A model generated the notes under the pieces. That model had not been told where the DNA came from, made no database searches, and saw nothing but the letters and a program-made list of their open reading frames with translations. Positions 45,016-53,778 of a DNA stretch of 64,000 nucleotides are shown one piece after another. Position 1 is the stretch's first letter. Each line of letters begins with the position of its first letter. The DNA lies in NCBI GenBank assembly GCA_944323285.1, contig CALURV010000024.1, positions 215,483-279,482 of the forward strand. The letters run 5' to 3'. The translations under genes were made by a program, and so were the position numbers. The DNA comes from Candidatus Gastranaerophilales bacterium. Lineage in GTDB: Bacteria; Cyanobacteriota; Vampirovibrionia; Gastranaerophilales; Gastranaerophilaceae.

Positions 45016-47502
45016 TTATTTAATAACGATATTTACAAGTTTTGAAGGAACAACAATTACCTTAACAACTTGTTTATCTTTAATAAGTTCCTTAATCCTT
45101 TCACTATTTAAAGCAAATTTTTCCAATTCTTCTTTAGATGATTCAGAATCAACTTCAATTTTATCTTTAACTTTACCGTTAATTTGAACAACCAAAGTAA
45201 TTGTACTGGTTTTTGCTAAAGCTTCTTCATATTTTGGCCATTGAAGTTTATGAACAGAATCTTTACCGCCAAGACCTTCATAAATTTCTTCTGACATATG
45301 AGGAAGAACAGGTGCAAATAATTTCAAGAATGTAACTGCAGCATAGCTAAATACCATTTTATCTTCATCATTGAATTCTTTTTTATTATTTAAATAATCA
45401 TAAATAACATTAGTAAATTCTCTGTATTTAGATATTACAGTATTAAACTGAAATTCATTGGCAATATCTTGTGATACTTTCTTAATCATCATATGAACTT
45501 CTCTTACAAGGTCATTATTTTCTTTAGATAAAGAAGAAATATCTGGAAGTTTATAATCAAGAATAATATCTTTTTGATACTCAGAATATATACGCCACAA
45601 TCTATTTAAGAATTTATAGCATCCTTCAACACCGGCATCAGACCAATCAAAATCTCTGTTTGGAGGGGAATCTGATAAAATAAATAATCTAGCTGTATCA
45701 GCACCATAGTTTTGGAATATCTCATCAGGATCTACGGTATTACCTTTTGATTTAGACATTTTAGAACCATCTTTTAAAACCATACCTTGTGTTAAAAGAT
45801 TTTTAAACGGTTCATCAATATTAATAATGCCTAAATCTCTAAGAGCTTTAGTAAAGAATCTTGAATACAATAAATGTAATATTGCATGTTCAATACCGCC
45901 AACATATTGGTCAATTGGAGCCCAATAATGAAGAATATCTTTATCAAATGGAGCTTTATCATTTCTAGCATCTGTATAACGATAGAAATACCAATTTGAA
46001 CACATAAAGGTATCCATTGTATCAGTTTCTCTTTCTGCAGGTCCGCCGCATATAGGACAAGTTGTATGTTTGAAAGTTTCAGATGTTGCAACAGGTGATT
46101 TACCTTTTACTGAAAAGTCTACATCTTCCGGTAATAATACAGGTAAATCTTCTTCTTTCACAGGAACTGTTCCGCATTTTGGACAATAAACAATAGGTAT
46201 TGGTGTTCCCCAATATCTTTGTCTTGATATTAACCAGTCACGAAGCCTAAATTGAACTTTTGCCTCGCCAAAACCGCCTTTTACAGCTTTATCAATTATA
46301 ACTTGTTTTGCTGTTTCATTATCAATGCCATTACACTCACCTGAATTAACCAAAACACCTTTTTCAGTATAAGCTTCTTTTAATTCAGTTATTGGAGCTT
46401 CAGGATTTTGAATAACTATTTTTATAGGTAAATTATATTTTTTAGCAAAATCAAAGTCTCTTTGATCGTGAGCAGGAACCGCCATAACAGCACCTGTACC
46501 ATATTCAGCCAAAGCATAATCTGCTGTCCAAACAGGGAATTCTTCTCCATTCAATGGATTTATTAAATGAGTTCCTAATGGAACACCGGTTTTTATTCTT
46601 TCCGTAGATAGTCTTTCTATTTCAGACATTTTTCTTGCATTTTGTCTGTATGCATCAACCGCTTGTTTATTTTCAGGCGTTGTTAATTTTTCAATGTCTT
46701 TATATTCAGGTGCTACAACAAGATATGTAATACCATAAGCAGTATCTGGTCTTGTTGTATATACAGGAACTTCAAGTCCATCTATTTCTTTTACTTTAAA
46801 TCTTAAAATAGCACCTGTAGAGCGGTCAATCCAATTTTTTTGCATTGTTTTAACACTATCAGGCCAGCCTTTTAATTTATCAATATCATCTAAAAGTTCT
46901 TGTGCATAATCAGTTATTTTTAAAAACCATTGTGATAAATATTTCTTTTCAACTTGCCCGTCGCATCTCCAGCATTTGCCGTCAATAACCTGTTCATTAG
47001 CAAGCACTGTAGCACAACTGTTACACCAATTTACTGCAGCTTCTTTTTTATAAGCTAAGCCTTTTTTGAACATTTGAATAAAGAAATACTGTGTCCATCT
47101 GTAATATTCAGGCAAGCAGGTAGTAACTTCTCTATCCCAATCTACCATTAAACCTAATGCTTTTAATTGCTGTTTCATATAAGCAATATTATCTAAAGTC
47201 CATTTTTTAGGATTTGCGCCATGCTGAATTGCAGCGTTTTCTGCAGGAAGACCAAAACTATCCCAACCCATCGGATGCAATACATTATATCCGTTCATTC
47301 TTTTATAACGTGCAATAACATCTGAAATCGTATAATTTCTAACGTGTCCCATATGAAGTTTACCTGACGGATATGGAAGCATTGATAAAATATAGTATTT
47401 TTCTTTATCTTTATCGTTATAAACTTTATTTAATTTAGTATCATCCCAATGTTTTTGCCACTTTTTTTCTATTTCTTGCGGATAGTATCTATCTTTTATC
47501 AC
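45016..47502 (-). CDS. leuS: Leucyl-tRNA synthetase
   Basis: An 828-residue class I aminoacyl-tRNA synthetase. The HIGH-type motif is PYPSGKLHMGHVRNY and the KMSKS loop is DGSKMSKSKGNTVDP. Zinc-type CxxC pairs (CNSCATVL, CWRCDG; CPKCGT, CPICGG) and the CP1 editing domain (TTRPDTAYGITYLVVAPEY) are present. Length is standard for bacteria. A single gene. Confidence 0.97.
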   Translation of the reverse strand: MIKDRYYPQEIEKKWQKHWDDTKLNKVYNDKDKEKYYILSMLPYPSGKLHMGHVRNYTISDVIARYKRMNGYNVLHPMGWDSFGLPAENAAIQHGANPKKWTLDNIAYMKQQLKALGLMVDWDREVTTCLPEYYRWTQYFFIQMFKKGLAYKKEAAVNWCNSCATVLANEQVIDGKCWRCDGQVEKKYLSQWFLKITDYAQELLDDIDKLKGWPDSVKTMQKNWIDRSTGAILRFKVKEIDGLEVPVYTTRPDTAYGITYLVVAPEYKDIEKLTTPENKQAVDAYRQNARKMSEIERLSTERIKTGVPLGTHLINPLNGEEFPVWTADYALAEYGTGAVMAVPAHDQRDFDFAKKYNLPIKIVIQNPEAPITELKEAYTEKGVLVNSGECNGIDNETAKQVIIDKAVKGGFGEAKVQFRLRDWLISRQRYWGTPIPIVYCPKCGTVPVKEEDLPVLLPEDVDFSVKGKSPVATSETFKHTTCPICGGPAERETDTMDTFMCSNWYFYRYTDARNDKAPFDKDILHYWAPIDQYVGGIEHAILHLLYSRFFTKALRDLGIINIDEPFKNLLTQGMVLKDGSKMSKSKGNTVDPDEIFQNYGADTARLFILSDSPPNRDFDWSDAGVEGCYKFLNRLWRIYSEYQKDIILDYKLPDISSLSKENNDLVREVHMMIKKVSQDIANEFQFNTVISKYREFTNVIYDYLNNKKEFNDEDKMVFSYAAVTFLKLFAPVLPHMSEEIYEGLGGKDSVHKLQWPKYEEALAKTSTITLVVQINGKVKDKIEVDSESSKEELEKFALNSERIKELIKDKQVVKVIVVPSKLVNIVIK

Positions 47503-47676
47503 TTCAACTTTCTCCTAATAAATACTTATAAATAAATTATAAACTAAACATAAAAAACTAAATAAAAATTTTATTATTAATGATAAATATAAAACACTAT
47601 ATAGAAAATGATAATGACTAATATTGACTTTAAATAAATAATAATTAAACCAATATACACAATAAAAGGAGATAAA

Positions 47677-47997
47677 ATGATAAAAACAAAGAGATTTATA
47701 TGTATTATTATTAGTCTATTTATTTTTAATTTGTCTTTTCCTTGTTTTGCAAGTGATACTATTAATAATGATAGCTATTTAATAAGTTATAGTTCTGCAA
47801 GTTCATTAAAATACAAATTAAACTCATTAAACAATCAAATAAGAAAAAATGAATATCAAATAAGAAAAATTAAACGTTCCAATAGTTTAAGTAACAATGA
47901 AAAAAGAAGTAAAATCAACAGACTTGAATATAAAAACAGACAATTAAAAAGAAAAATTGCAAAAATTAAATCCGAATATAAAAAAGCTATATCATAA
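47677..47997 (+). CDS. Small basic exported coiled-coil protein
   Basis: A 106-residue protein with a signal peptide (MIKTKRFICIIISLFIFNLSFPCFA, probable cleavage before SDT). The mature part of about 80 residues is very rich in Lys, Arg, Asn and Ser (NQIRKNEYQIRKIKRS, NRQLKRKIAKIKSEYKK) and predicted to form a coiled coil. A consensus AAAGGAG site precedes it. It is divergent from leuS. Function unknown; its high positive charge could suit binding of wall polymers, LPS or nucleic acid, but this is a guess. Confidence 0.65.
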   Translation: MIKTKRFICIIISLFIFNLSFPCFASDTINNDSYLISYSSASSLKYKLNSLNNQIRKNEYQIRKIKRSNSLSNNEKRSKINRLEYKNRQLKRKIAKIKSEYKKAIS

Positions 47998-48005
47998 ATG
48001 TAAAA

Positions 48006-49001
48006 TTATAAACATATTTTATTGATAATTTCATCAATACTAATATCTAAACAATAAAGATTTTGACAAGTTGTCTGCCTATTTTCCCAAAGGCAAGGAC
48101 GGCAATTAACATTATTTTTTATTGCGACAAAATTATCAGATTTAGGTAAGAGTTTTGTATCATCTGTAGGTCCAAATATAGCAACAGTTTTTGTATTTGT
48201 TGCAACTCCAATATGCATTGGAGCGGAATCAGAGCACACTAAAACTTCAGATTTTTTTATTAATTCGGCTAAATCAAATATATTTTTTGTTTTACCATAC
48301 ATATCCGTAAAATTAGTTAAATCTTCACTTCTTAACTCTTCTCTTATTGCAGTAATACAATCATTATCATCAGGCCCACCTGCTAAATGAACTTTTTTTC
48401 CGCATTTTAAAAGCCTTCGTATAATTTCAGCCCACTTCTTTGGAGTTATTGTCTTTACAATACTTTTTGAAACACTAATTGCACTTACGCCGGGGTGAAT
48501 TAAAACAGAATGAGGCATTTTTGCGTGATCTGCTATATTTATATGAGGCAATTCGTATTCTGTATTTACAATCGGTTTTATTAAATCATAATACATTTCA
48601 GATGCATATTGTTTTTTATTAAGTTTAACAGGATATGTTAATAATTTTTTGGATATCACTGAACTTGAATATCCGACTCTTGTCTTAATACCTGTAAGAA
48701 ATAGAAGTATTGAAATCAACGGATTACTACCGGAAGATATAACTAAATCATATTTACCTGTTAATGCTTTAAAATATAATTTGAACATTTCTAAATATTT
48801 GTTCTTCGTTTTAATATCAACAAAAAAATATGAATCTAATAAATCAGTAAGTTTTAGAAAAGCAGAACTTCTGCCCTCTAAACACAAAGTCAATTTTGAA
48901 TCAGGGAATTCCTTTTTTAAACCTTTTAATACAGGCATAAAAAGAATTTCATCTCCGATACCGCCAAAATTTATTAATAAAATATTTTTATAAGAATTCA
49001 T
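48006..49001 (-). CDS. Glycosyltransferase family 9 (heptosyltransferase-like)
   Basis: A 331-residue GT-B fold enzyme. It begins NILLINFGGIGDEILFMPVLKGL, with FLTGIKTRVGYSSS in the N-terminal domain, and the donor-binding part has IHPGVSAISVS, VHLAGGPDDND and CSDSAPMHIGVATNTKTVAIFGPTD, the family 9 signature. Such enzymes add heptose or related sugars to lipopolysaccharide cores. This supports an outer membrane with a glycolipid. It follows the gene at 49003-49350 by 1 nt. Confidence 0.88.
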   Translation of the reverse strand: MNSYKNILLINFGGIGDEILFMPVLKGLKKEFPDSKLTLCLEGRSSAFLKLTDLLDSYFFVDIKTKNKYLEMFKLYFKALTGKYDLVISSGSNPLISILLFLTGIKTRVGYSSSVISKKLLTYPVKLNKKQYASEMYYDLIKPIVNTEYELPHINIADHAKMPHSVLIHPGVSAISVSKSIVKTITPKKWAEIIRRLLKCGKKVHLAGGPDDNDCITAIREELRSEDLTNFTDMYGKTKNIFDLAELIKKSEVLVCSDSAPMHIGVATNTKTVAIFGPTDDTKLLPKSDNFVAIKNNVNCRPCLWENRQTTCQNLYCLDISIDEIINKICL

Positions 49002-49002
49002 A

Positions 49003-49350
49003 CTAGAATGGTTTTGTTTGATTCAATTTATTTCTAAGCTCTCTGAAACGGGCAATATCTTCCTGAGCTTTACCTGATTCTCTAAATACAACCTGACTTG
49101 ACGGATGAACCATCATTATACAATCAATATGAATTTCAAGAAAGTTATATCTTCTTGGAGGATTATTTGAATTTCTTGCAATTATCTCTGCATTTGTAAC
49201 AGCAAGAAAACGTTTTTCCTTATCATTTAATAAATCAGTTAATTCTCTATTTGTTTTTGTATACTTTGAAACATGAACAGTACCCTTTATTTCATGGTCA
49301 GCTGTTAAAATAATAACCTCTATTGGAACTGTATCTAATTCTTTTGCCAT
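49003..49350 (-). CDS. Hypothetical 115-aa protein
   Basis: A 115-residue soluble protein, not recognised. The N-terminal half looks like a small beta barrel (VEVIILTADHEIKGTVHV-type strands, then FLAVTNAEIIAR), followed by a beta strand pair (FLEIHIDCIMMVHPSSQVVF) and a short helix. No signal peptide or cysteine cluster. It is the first gene before the GT9 enzyme and probably co-transcribed with it. Function unknown. Confidence 0.6.
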   Translation of the reverse strand: MAKELDTVPIEVIILTADHEIKGTVHVSKYTKTNRELTDLLNDKEKRFLAVTNAEIIARNSNNPPRRYNFLEIHIDCIMMVHPSSQVVFRESGKAQEDIARFRELRNKLNQTKPF

Positions 49351-49442
49351 TTGTCACCTACAATTTTATATATGATGATTATATTATAAATTTTGAATTT
49401 ATACCATATATTAATAAAACTATAACAACAAAACTACTAAAA

Positions 49443-49574
49443 ATTGTGCCCGATGACTCAGCCGAGAAAAACGATTAAATATCGTTTTTCGAGAGGGGTG
49501 AACCCTAATTTACGAAGTAAATTATTGGTTCAATTCCTTCTTATATTTTCCTGATTAATTTATTGTGCCCGATG
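49443..49574. repeat. 13-bp direct repeat of the tRNA-Arg 3' end with structured DNA between
   Basis: ATTGTGCCCGATG occurs at 49443-49455 and again at 49562-49574, where it is the 3' end of the tRNA. Between them lie a hairpin (GAAAAACGAT and ATCGTTTTTC arms around 49465-49490), GGGGTGAACCC, and a second hairpin (TAATTTAC GAA GTAAATTA near 49506-49524). The first copy runs into GATGACTCAGCCGAGAAAAA, which echoes parts of the dispersed repeat family. No integrase gene is nearby. Confidence 0.6.
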
Positions 49575-49637
49575 GGAATTGAACCCACATCTAAAGACTT
49601 CGGAGATCTTTGCTCTATCCAGTTAAGCTACGGACAC
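49564..49637 (-). tRNA. tRNA-Arg (anticodon CCG)
   Basis: The minus strand folds as a complete cloverleaf. Acceptor GTGTCCG pairs with CGGGCAC (one G-T), D-stem GCTT with GAGC, anticodon stem AAGAT/GTCTT with loop CTCCGAA, and T-arm GTGGG-TTCAATT-CCCAT. The anticodon is CCG, reading CGG arginine codons. The discriminator base is A and CCA is not encoded. It lies between a hypothetical gene and dispersed repeat copy C. Confidence 0.95.
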
Positions 49638-49671
49638 AGGTACTATTTTATATTATCATATAATGTTAAAT

Positions 49672-49793
49672 TGTCCGAGAAAAAATTCACTCACACTTTC
49701 AGCTTATCGTGAATTTTTTCGAGTGGCGTTTTTAAAAGGTGAGTACTTTGTTAGCGACGATGACTCGGTAACAAAGTGCGATACTAGATTAAA
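49672..49793 (+). repeat. Dispersed hairpin repeat, short subtype, copy C
   Basis: About 122 bp, matching copy B nearly base for base. It runs TGTCCGAG, hairpin with AAAAAATTCAC and GTGAATTTTTT arms, CGAGTGGCGTTTTTAAAAGG, hairpin ACTTTGTTAG-CGACGATGACTCG-GTAACAAAGT, and CTAGATTAAA. Its right end supplies the TAA stop of the convergent membrane protein gene at 49789. It starts 34 nt past the 5' end of the tRNA. Confidence 0.85.
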
Positions 49794-50859
49794 TTCTCAT
49801 ATTTCCTTGAGAAGTACTATTATTTATAAAAGTATTAAAAGTATTAAAACTATTGAATATATTTGATTTATTGTCTAACTTTTTATCTTTTATAATTTTA
49901 TTTTCTTCTGTTATTTTAATATCAGAAAATGAATTAGAATTATTAGAAAAAGTAGAAAAAGAATCAAATATACTTGATTCATTTGATATAGAATAATTTA
50001 AAGAGTCGAATCTTTTTCGTCTGTCTATATTTTCTTGAGTTTCTCCCATTTTTTTTAATCGTTTTTCATAAGCTTTATTAGCAAGTTTATTTTTTAGAAT
50101 AGGAGTAATTATAGCACTGGCCAAAATTGTATAACCTAATGTTGCAAGAATTAACATACCATTTCTTTGTCCATTAATTTCGTCATAAGCACTGCCATTA
50201 TAAAACTTCTTAAATGCTTTTTTTCTAATTACATCAAAGTCAGTAGTTATATCTTCCATTGTTGCCATTGGAATAGCCTTATTAGGATCAGGAAGTCTTA
50301 CATTAGGATTTCGCTCAATATATTTAATAAATTTTTCAATACAGGAAGGAAGATTTTTTATTTTATGTAATTTATTTGTAATTTGAGCTACTATGGCGCC
50401 TATAGTTTCTCTTACAGGTTTAATATGATCAATATTATATAATTCATCTTTTGCAGCTCCAACAGTTGGAGTAATAGTATATATTAAATTATCTCTTGCT
50501 GATTTTGTTGTCCATTGTCCTGAATCAAGTTTTTTCATCAAATAATTATTTAAAAGGAATGGAGGAATAATGGTAAATATAAGATCAAGTCCAAGTTCTT
50601 GCCATTCTTGTGTAACCAAGTAATCTTTATTTTCTCTATTGCTTCTTTTTAGTCCTTGAATTTGTGCAATATGACTTGAAAGAATAGAAACCGCATTAAA
50701 TACTAACATTATTAAAGCTGTTTCTTTACTTTTATCAAATATAAAATTAGCTACTTTATTACAACAAGTATATAAAGCAGATCTACTTATATAATTTTTT
50801 CTAAACTGATAAAGTGGAACTAATATATTGTCTTGAATAATACTTTTAGGAGTCTTCAT
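49789..50859 (-). CDS. Lineage-specific membrane protein
   Basis: A 356-residue protein with several hydrophobic stretches (around TALIMLVFNAVSILSS, LIFTIIPPFLLNNYL, LILATLGYTILASAIITPIL) and a Lys-rich basic segment after the last one. The final about 70 residues are low-complexity Ser/Asn/Phe-rich. The last codons and the stop fall in dispersed repeat copy C, so the C-terminus may have been altered by repeat insertion. It overlaps the upstream gene by 4 nt (ATGA). Its ribosome binding site lies inside a 7-bp hairpin. Function unknown. Confidence 0.6.
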   Translation of the reverse strand: MKTPKSIIQDNILVPLYQFRKNYISRSALYTCCNKVANFIFDKSKETALIMLVFNAVSILSSHIAQIQGLKRSNRENKDYLVTQEWQELGLDLIFTIIPPFLLNNYLMKKLDSGQWTTKSARDNLIYTITPTVGAAKDELYNIDHIKPVRETIGAIVAQITNKLHKIKNLPSCIEKFIKYIERNPNVRLPDPNKAIPMATMEDITTDFDVIRKKAFKKFYNGSAYDEINGQRNGMLILATLGYTILASAIITPILKNKLANKAYEKRLKKMGETQENIDRRKRFDSLNYSISNESSIFDSFSTFSNNSNSFSDIKITEENKIIKDKKLDNKSNIFNSFNTFNTFINNSTSQGNMRI

Positions 50860-51575
50860 GTTTTAGACTCCTTGTTTTGAATTTGGGGGGTATCTTCACT
50901 TATAACATTTATAATTCCTTTAGTTTTATGCTTAATTTTATTAAAGATATCTTTTTTATGTTTGAACCAGTCAACAATTTTTTTACATCTGTTATTTTTA
51001 ACATCATTTAATGATGTTAACCAACTTTTTTTATCTTTAACAACACCTGAAATTAAATCCTGCAAATCACTTGTTAAAGGAACATCAATATGTGAATTAG
51101 AGAATAAAATCATAAATAAAACAGCAAAAAGTGTACCCAATGTTCGGCTATATTGTTTCATCCTGAGCTTAGCAATTTCGGGTCGTACTTCTTTAAGCCT
51201 TATAGCAGTATCAGGGAAAAATAATTTGTTTAATTTGTTATGTTTTTGAAAGCCGATAAAATGATCTGTAATTTTTAAGAAAACTGCTCTTATTAATACC
51301 CCTGTAAAACCGCCAGCCATTGCTTTAGATGCTGATTTTATTGCAGCATCTTCTTTTTGATCTTCTTTCGCATATTTTAAATCAATTAAAGGTTGAAACA
51401 TTAATGCAGCTGTAGCCAGAAACAATTTCTGCTCCGGCGTATTTATGTATTCTCCAGCGACTTTTCCAATATTCCCAATTATTTCCGGTATATATTTAGG
51501 ATTCGGAGGTACACCTTTAAATGATTGATAGGATTGATTACTATCTATATTATGGAAAGATGAACTTATTTTCAT
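50856..51575 (-). CDS. Lineage-specific membrane protein with N-terminal SFKG motif
   Basis: A 239-residue protein beginning MKISSSFHN with QSFKGVPPNPKYI at about residues 17-30. Hydrophobic stretches occur around LFLATAALMFQPLI, GGFTGVLIRAVFL and LGTLFAVLFMILFS. The C-terminus is strongly basic and hydrophilic. It resembles the genes at 1357 and 49789 in architecture, and is translationally coupled to the latter. There is no recognised domain. Confidence 0.6.
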   Translation of the reverse strand: MKISSSFHNIDSNQSYQSFKGVPPNPKYIPEIIGNIGKVAGEYINTPEQKLFLATAALMFQPLIDLKYAKEDQKEDAAIKSASKAMAGGFTGVLIRAVFLKITDHFIGFQKHNKLNKLFFPDTAIRLKEVRPEIAKLRMKQYSRTLGTLFAVLFMILFSNSHIDVPLTSDLQDLISGVVKDKKSWLTSLNDVKNNRCKKIVDWFKHKKDIFNKIKHKTKGIINVISEDTPQIQNKESKT

Positions 51576-51728
51576 ATGACCTACTATCGGCTTTACTCAA
51601 GTTGATAAAAAATATGAACGAAAATAATTGACATATTATATTGAATTGTTAATTTTTCTTTACAAATTTTAATTTGAGAGCAATTTTTTAATTTTTCTTT
51701 TTTGAGAGAAGTATTAAAAGGAGTATGT

Positions 51729-52622
51729 ATGAAAATTTCTGCAATTTCAAATTTGTTTAATGCACAAATTAATAAGTCCCATAGTAAAAAGGCAGAACAA
51801 CATAATGGAAATAAAAAAAATGTATCATTCAAAAGTATATATGTTGAAGATATAGTTGATTTAGGAGAAGTTGCAGAAGCTGGATTACCAGCTAAATTTT
51901 TAAAAAAGGATGCTCTTTTGTTAAATGAAATAGCTCAAGATTATCCAAATCAGGATTGTTTTATAAGAAAAGGTTATGGCGGATTACCCAGACTTGAATA
52001 TAGAGAAAAACCACCAGAAGTCCAAAATTTTACAGCTTCAATTTTTAAACAATATAATGTTTCTATTGACCCAGATAACAGGGAATACCCTTGTGAACCA
52101 TTACTTTTATATGAAGATTCAAATCTAAATAGAATGATAGGAATGACATCTTTCATATCATTAAACCCATCATTACCCTATACAGTAAAAGCCGGTTATG
52201 AACTTCATAAAAAACTTTTAGAAAAAAAGTATCAAATTATGGAAGTAATAGGACGTTCTGACAGTGTTGATTTAGGTGAAGAAACTCTTATTGAAAAAGC
52301 ACATAAAGCTATTGCTGATGTTGAAGAAGCAGTAAAAAGATATTTGCTTGAAGCTTCTTATGCAGCACTAACAGATAGAGCTTCAGCAAGCCAAATTTAT
52401 GCATCTAATTATCCTAAAGTTCAATCACGATTAGATGCGAAAAGAAAACTTGATTTAACTACAAGTACCGCAAAACTTCCAACTATAAATCCTGAAGATG
52501 CCACTAAAAAAATTGATATTTGTGAACTTGCTATGAAAAATTATCCGGATTATCAAGAAAATAAAGAAGTTAATAAAAAACTTCTTGATTACATGGCAAA
52601 TCACGCAATAATATTAGGTTAA
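51729..52622 (+). CDS. Hypothetical protein with N-terminal MKIS...SFKS motif
   Basis: About 297 residues from the ATG at 51729, which has AAGGAG 5 nt upstream; the open frame starts nine codons earlier without a site. The N-terminus reads MKISAISNLFNAQ and then NKKNVSFKSIYVEDI, the same short motif as in the neighbouring membrane proteins. This protein has no obvious membrane segment; it is mixed alpha/beta with helical C-terminal half (IEKAHKAIADVEEAVKRYLL). Function unknown. It is divergent from the pair at 49789-51575 and convergent with rnpB. Confidence 0.6.
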   Translation: MKISAISNLFNAQINKSHSKKAEQHNGNKKNVSFKSIYVEDIVDLGEVAEAGLPAKFLKKDALLLNEIAQDYPNQDCFIRKGYGGLPRLEYREKPPEVQNFTASIFKQYNVSIDPDNREYPCEPLLLYEDSNLNRMIGMTSFISLNPSLPYTVKAGYELHKKLLEKKYQIMEVIGRSDSVDLGEETLIEKAHKAIADVEEAVKRYLLEASYAALTDRASASQIYASNYPKVQSRLDAKRKLDLTTSTAKLPTINPEDATKKIDICELAMKNYPDYQENKEVNKKLLDYMANHAIILG

Positions 52623-52623
52623 A

Positions 52624-52958
52624 AGAGAGCAGTTCATAAGCCGGATTCTGTTTCTAAACAATCATCTGTCTGGGACGCAAGTTACCTTGCACCTCTGGCG
52701 ATTTTTCTAAAGACGGCGGGTCACCTTAATCTTTAAGTCAATCTTGCACCCGAACGGAGTTTACCGAGCAGGTATTTCTCAATACCTCTGGTAGTCTTTT
52801 ACACTACCGTTGCACCTGAACCTAAAATAGGTTGTTTACTTTTCTGTGGCACTGGTCCTGGAGTTGCCCCCGGCGGATGTTATCCGTCGTTCTGCCCTAA
52901 GGTGTCCGGACTTTCCTCATATAAGTTTTCTTATACGCGATTGTTCGTCTGCTCTCTT
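52624..52958 (-). ncRNA. rnpB: RNase P RNA, bacterial type A
   Basis: On the minus strand the conserved core is clear: GAGGAAAGTCCGGACACC near the 5' end, GGGCAGAACGACGG, AACTCCAGGACCAGTGCCACAGAAA-type segments, GGTGCAACGGTAGTG, CTCGGTAAACTCC, and the 3' AATCCGGCTTATGAACTG. The ends AGAGAGCAG and CTGCTCTCT pair as helix P1. About 335 nt, normal length. It processes the 5' ends of tRNAs. It is convergent with the gene ending at 52622. Confidence 0.95.
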
Positions 52959-52997
52959 TCTTATTATTACACAAATATTTTTTAAACTACCGAAAAA

Positions 52998-53777
52998 TTA
53001 TCTTTCTTTAAATTTATCTGCTATCTCTTTGGGTAGTTTTATATTTTGTATAGACATTTGAAATTTTTTCATTTGCGCAAGTTTTTCTTGTTCTTCTTCT
53101 AAATTTCTTCTTGGGATTTTTATACTGTTTAATGTCTTTTGAAATTCTGATTCAACATCTCCGGATACAATTTTCATAATTATATCATCTATGTTATTGC
53201 AATTTAGAGAATATGTATTATTAAGACTTTGAACAGAAGTTCCGTAAGGAAGAGAATACAGCCATCTTACAGAATTTATATCTCTCGGTGATAATTTTAC
53301 AACTCCATATTGATGAGGTGTATACATAATATCATTAGGATTGGTTGAATGCCCTAAACCTAATGAATGCCCTATTTCGTGCAATATTGTATGATACACT
53401 TCATTTTCATCCATATATTTTCTATGAATTATACCGTCTGATATACCTATTGAAACCTCTGCAGAATATAGTCTTGACTCGCTATCATAATTAAAAGAAC
53501 AATTACCTAAAGATTTTCTTTCAACTCTTCGCCATTCAACATTCATTTGAGAATCGTGTAAAGACTCAATAATATTAAAAGAAAATTTGCCGGCACCTAC
53601 TCTTTCCCACTCATTTAATGCATCTATTACCATTCTTTTATAAACAAATCTATCTACTTCACTCATAGAATACCAAGTGCAAGGTGCAATATATACATTT
53701 AAAGGAAAACACTGTGATGGCCACCTTATCAATTTACCGTTTTTCAAATGTTGCTGTAAATATGTTAATCTATGCAT
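52998..53777 (-). CDS. Matrixin-like zinc metalloprotease (M10 family)
   Basis: A 259-residue protein with the metzincin motif HEIGHSLGLGH (zinc ligands His133, His137, His143; catalytic Glu134) and a Met-turn (NDIMYTP near 149-154). The upstream part (FPLNVYIAPC, VIDALNEWERVGAGKFSFNII) matches the N-terminal half of the matrixin catalytic domain. There is no signal peptide at the chosen start, which is odd for this usually secreted family. The gene follows the CxxC protein gene by 1 nt. Substrate unknown. Confidence 0.88.
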   Translation of the reverse strand: MHRLTYLQQHLKNGKLIRWPSQCFPLNVYIAPCTWYSMSEVDRFVYKRMVIDALNEWERVGAGKFSFNIIESLHDSQMNVEWRRVERKSLGNCSFNYDSESRLYSAEVSIGISDGIIHRKYMDENEVYHTILHEIGHSLGLGHSTNPNDIMYTPHQYGVVKLSPRDINSVRWLYSLPYGTSVQSLNNTYSLNCNNIDDIIMKIVSGDVESEFQKTLNSIKIPRRNLEEEQEKLAQMKKFQMSIQNIKLPKEIADKFKER

Positions 53778-53778
53778 T

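Noticed and set aside
49443..49545. Possible second tRNA or tRNA-like RNA next to tRNA-Arg, suggested by GGTTCAATTCC and a shared 3' end
   Set aside because: No acceptor, D or anticodon stem can be assembled; only the 3' 13-mer and a T-loop-like string match. Kept as a duplication, not a tRNA.
49663..49866. 67-codon plus-strand frame over the dispersed repeat
   Set aside because: Most of it is the hairpin repeat, it has no binding site, and the same frame is not kept in the other repeat copies.
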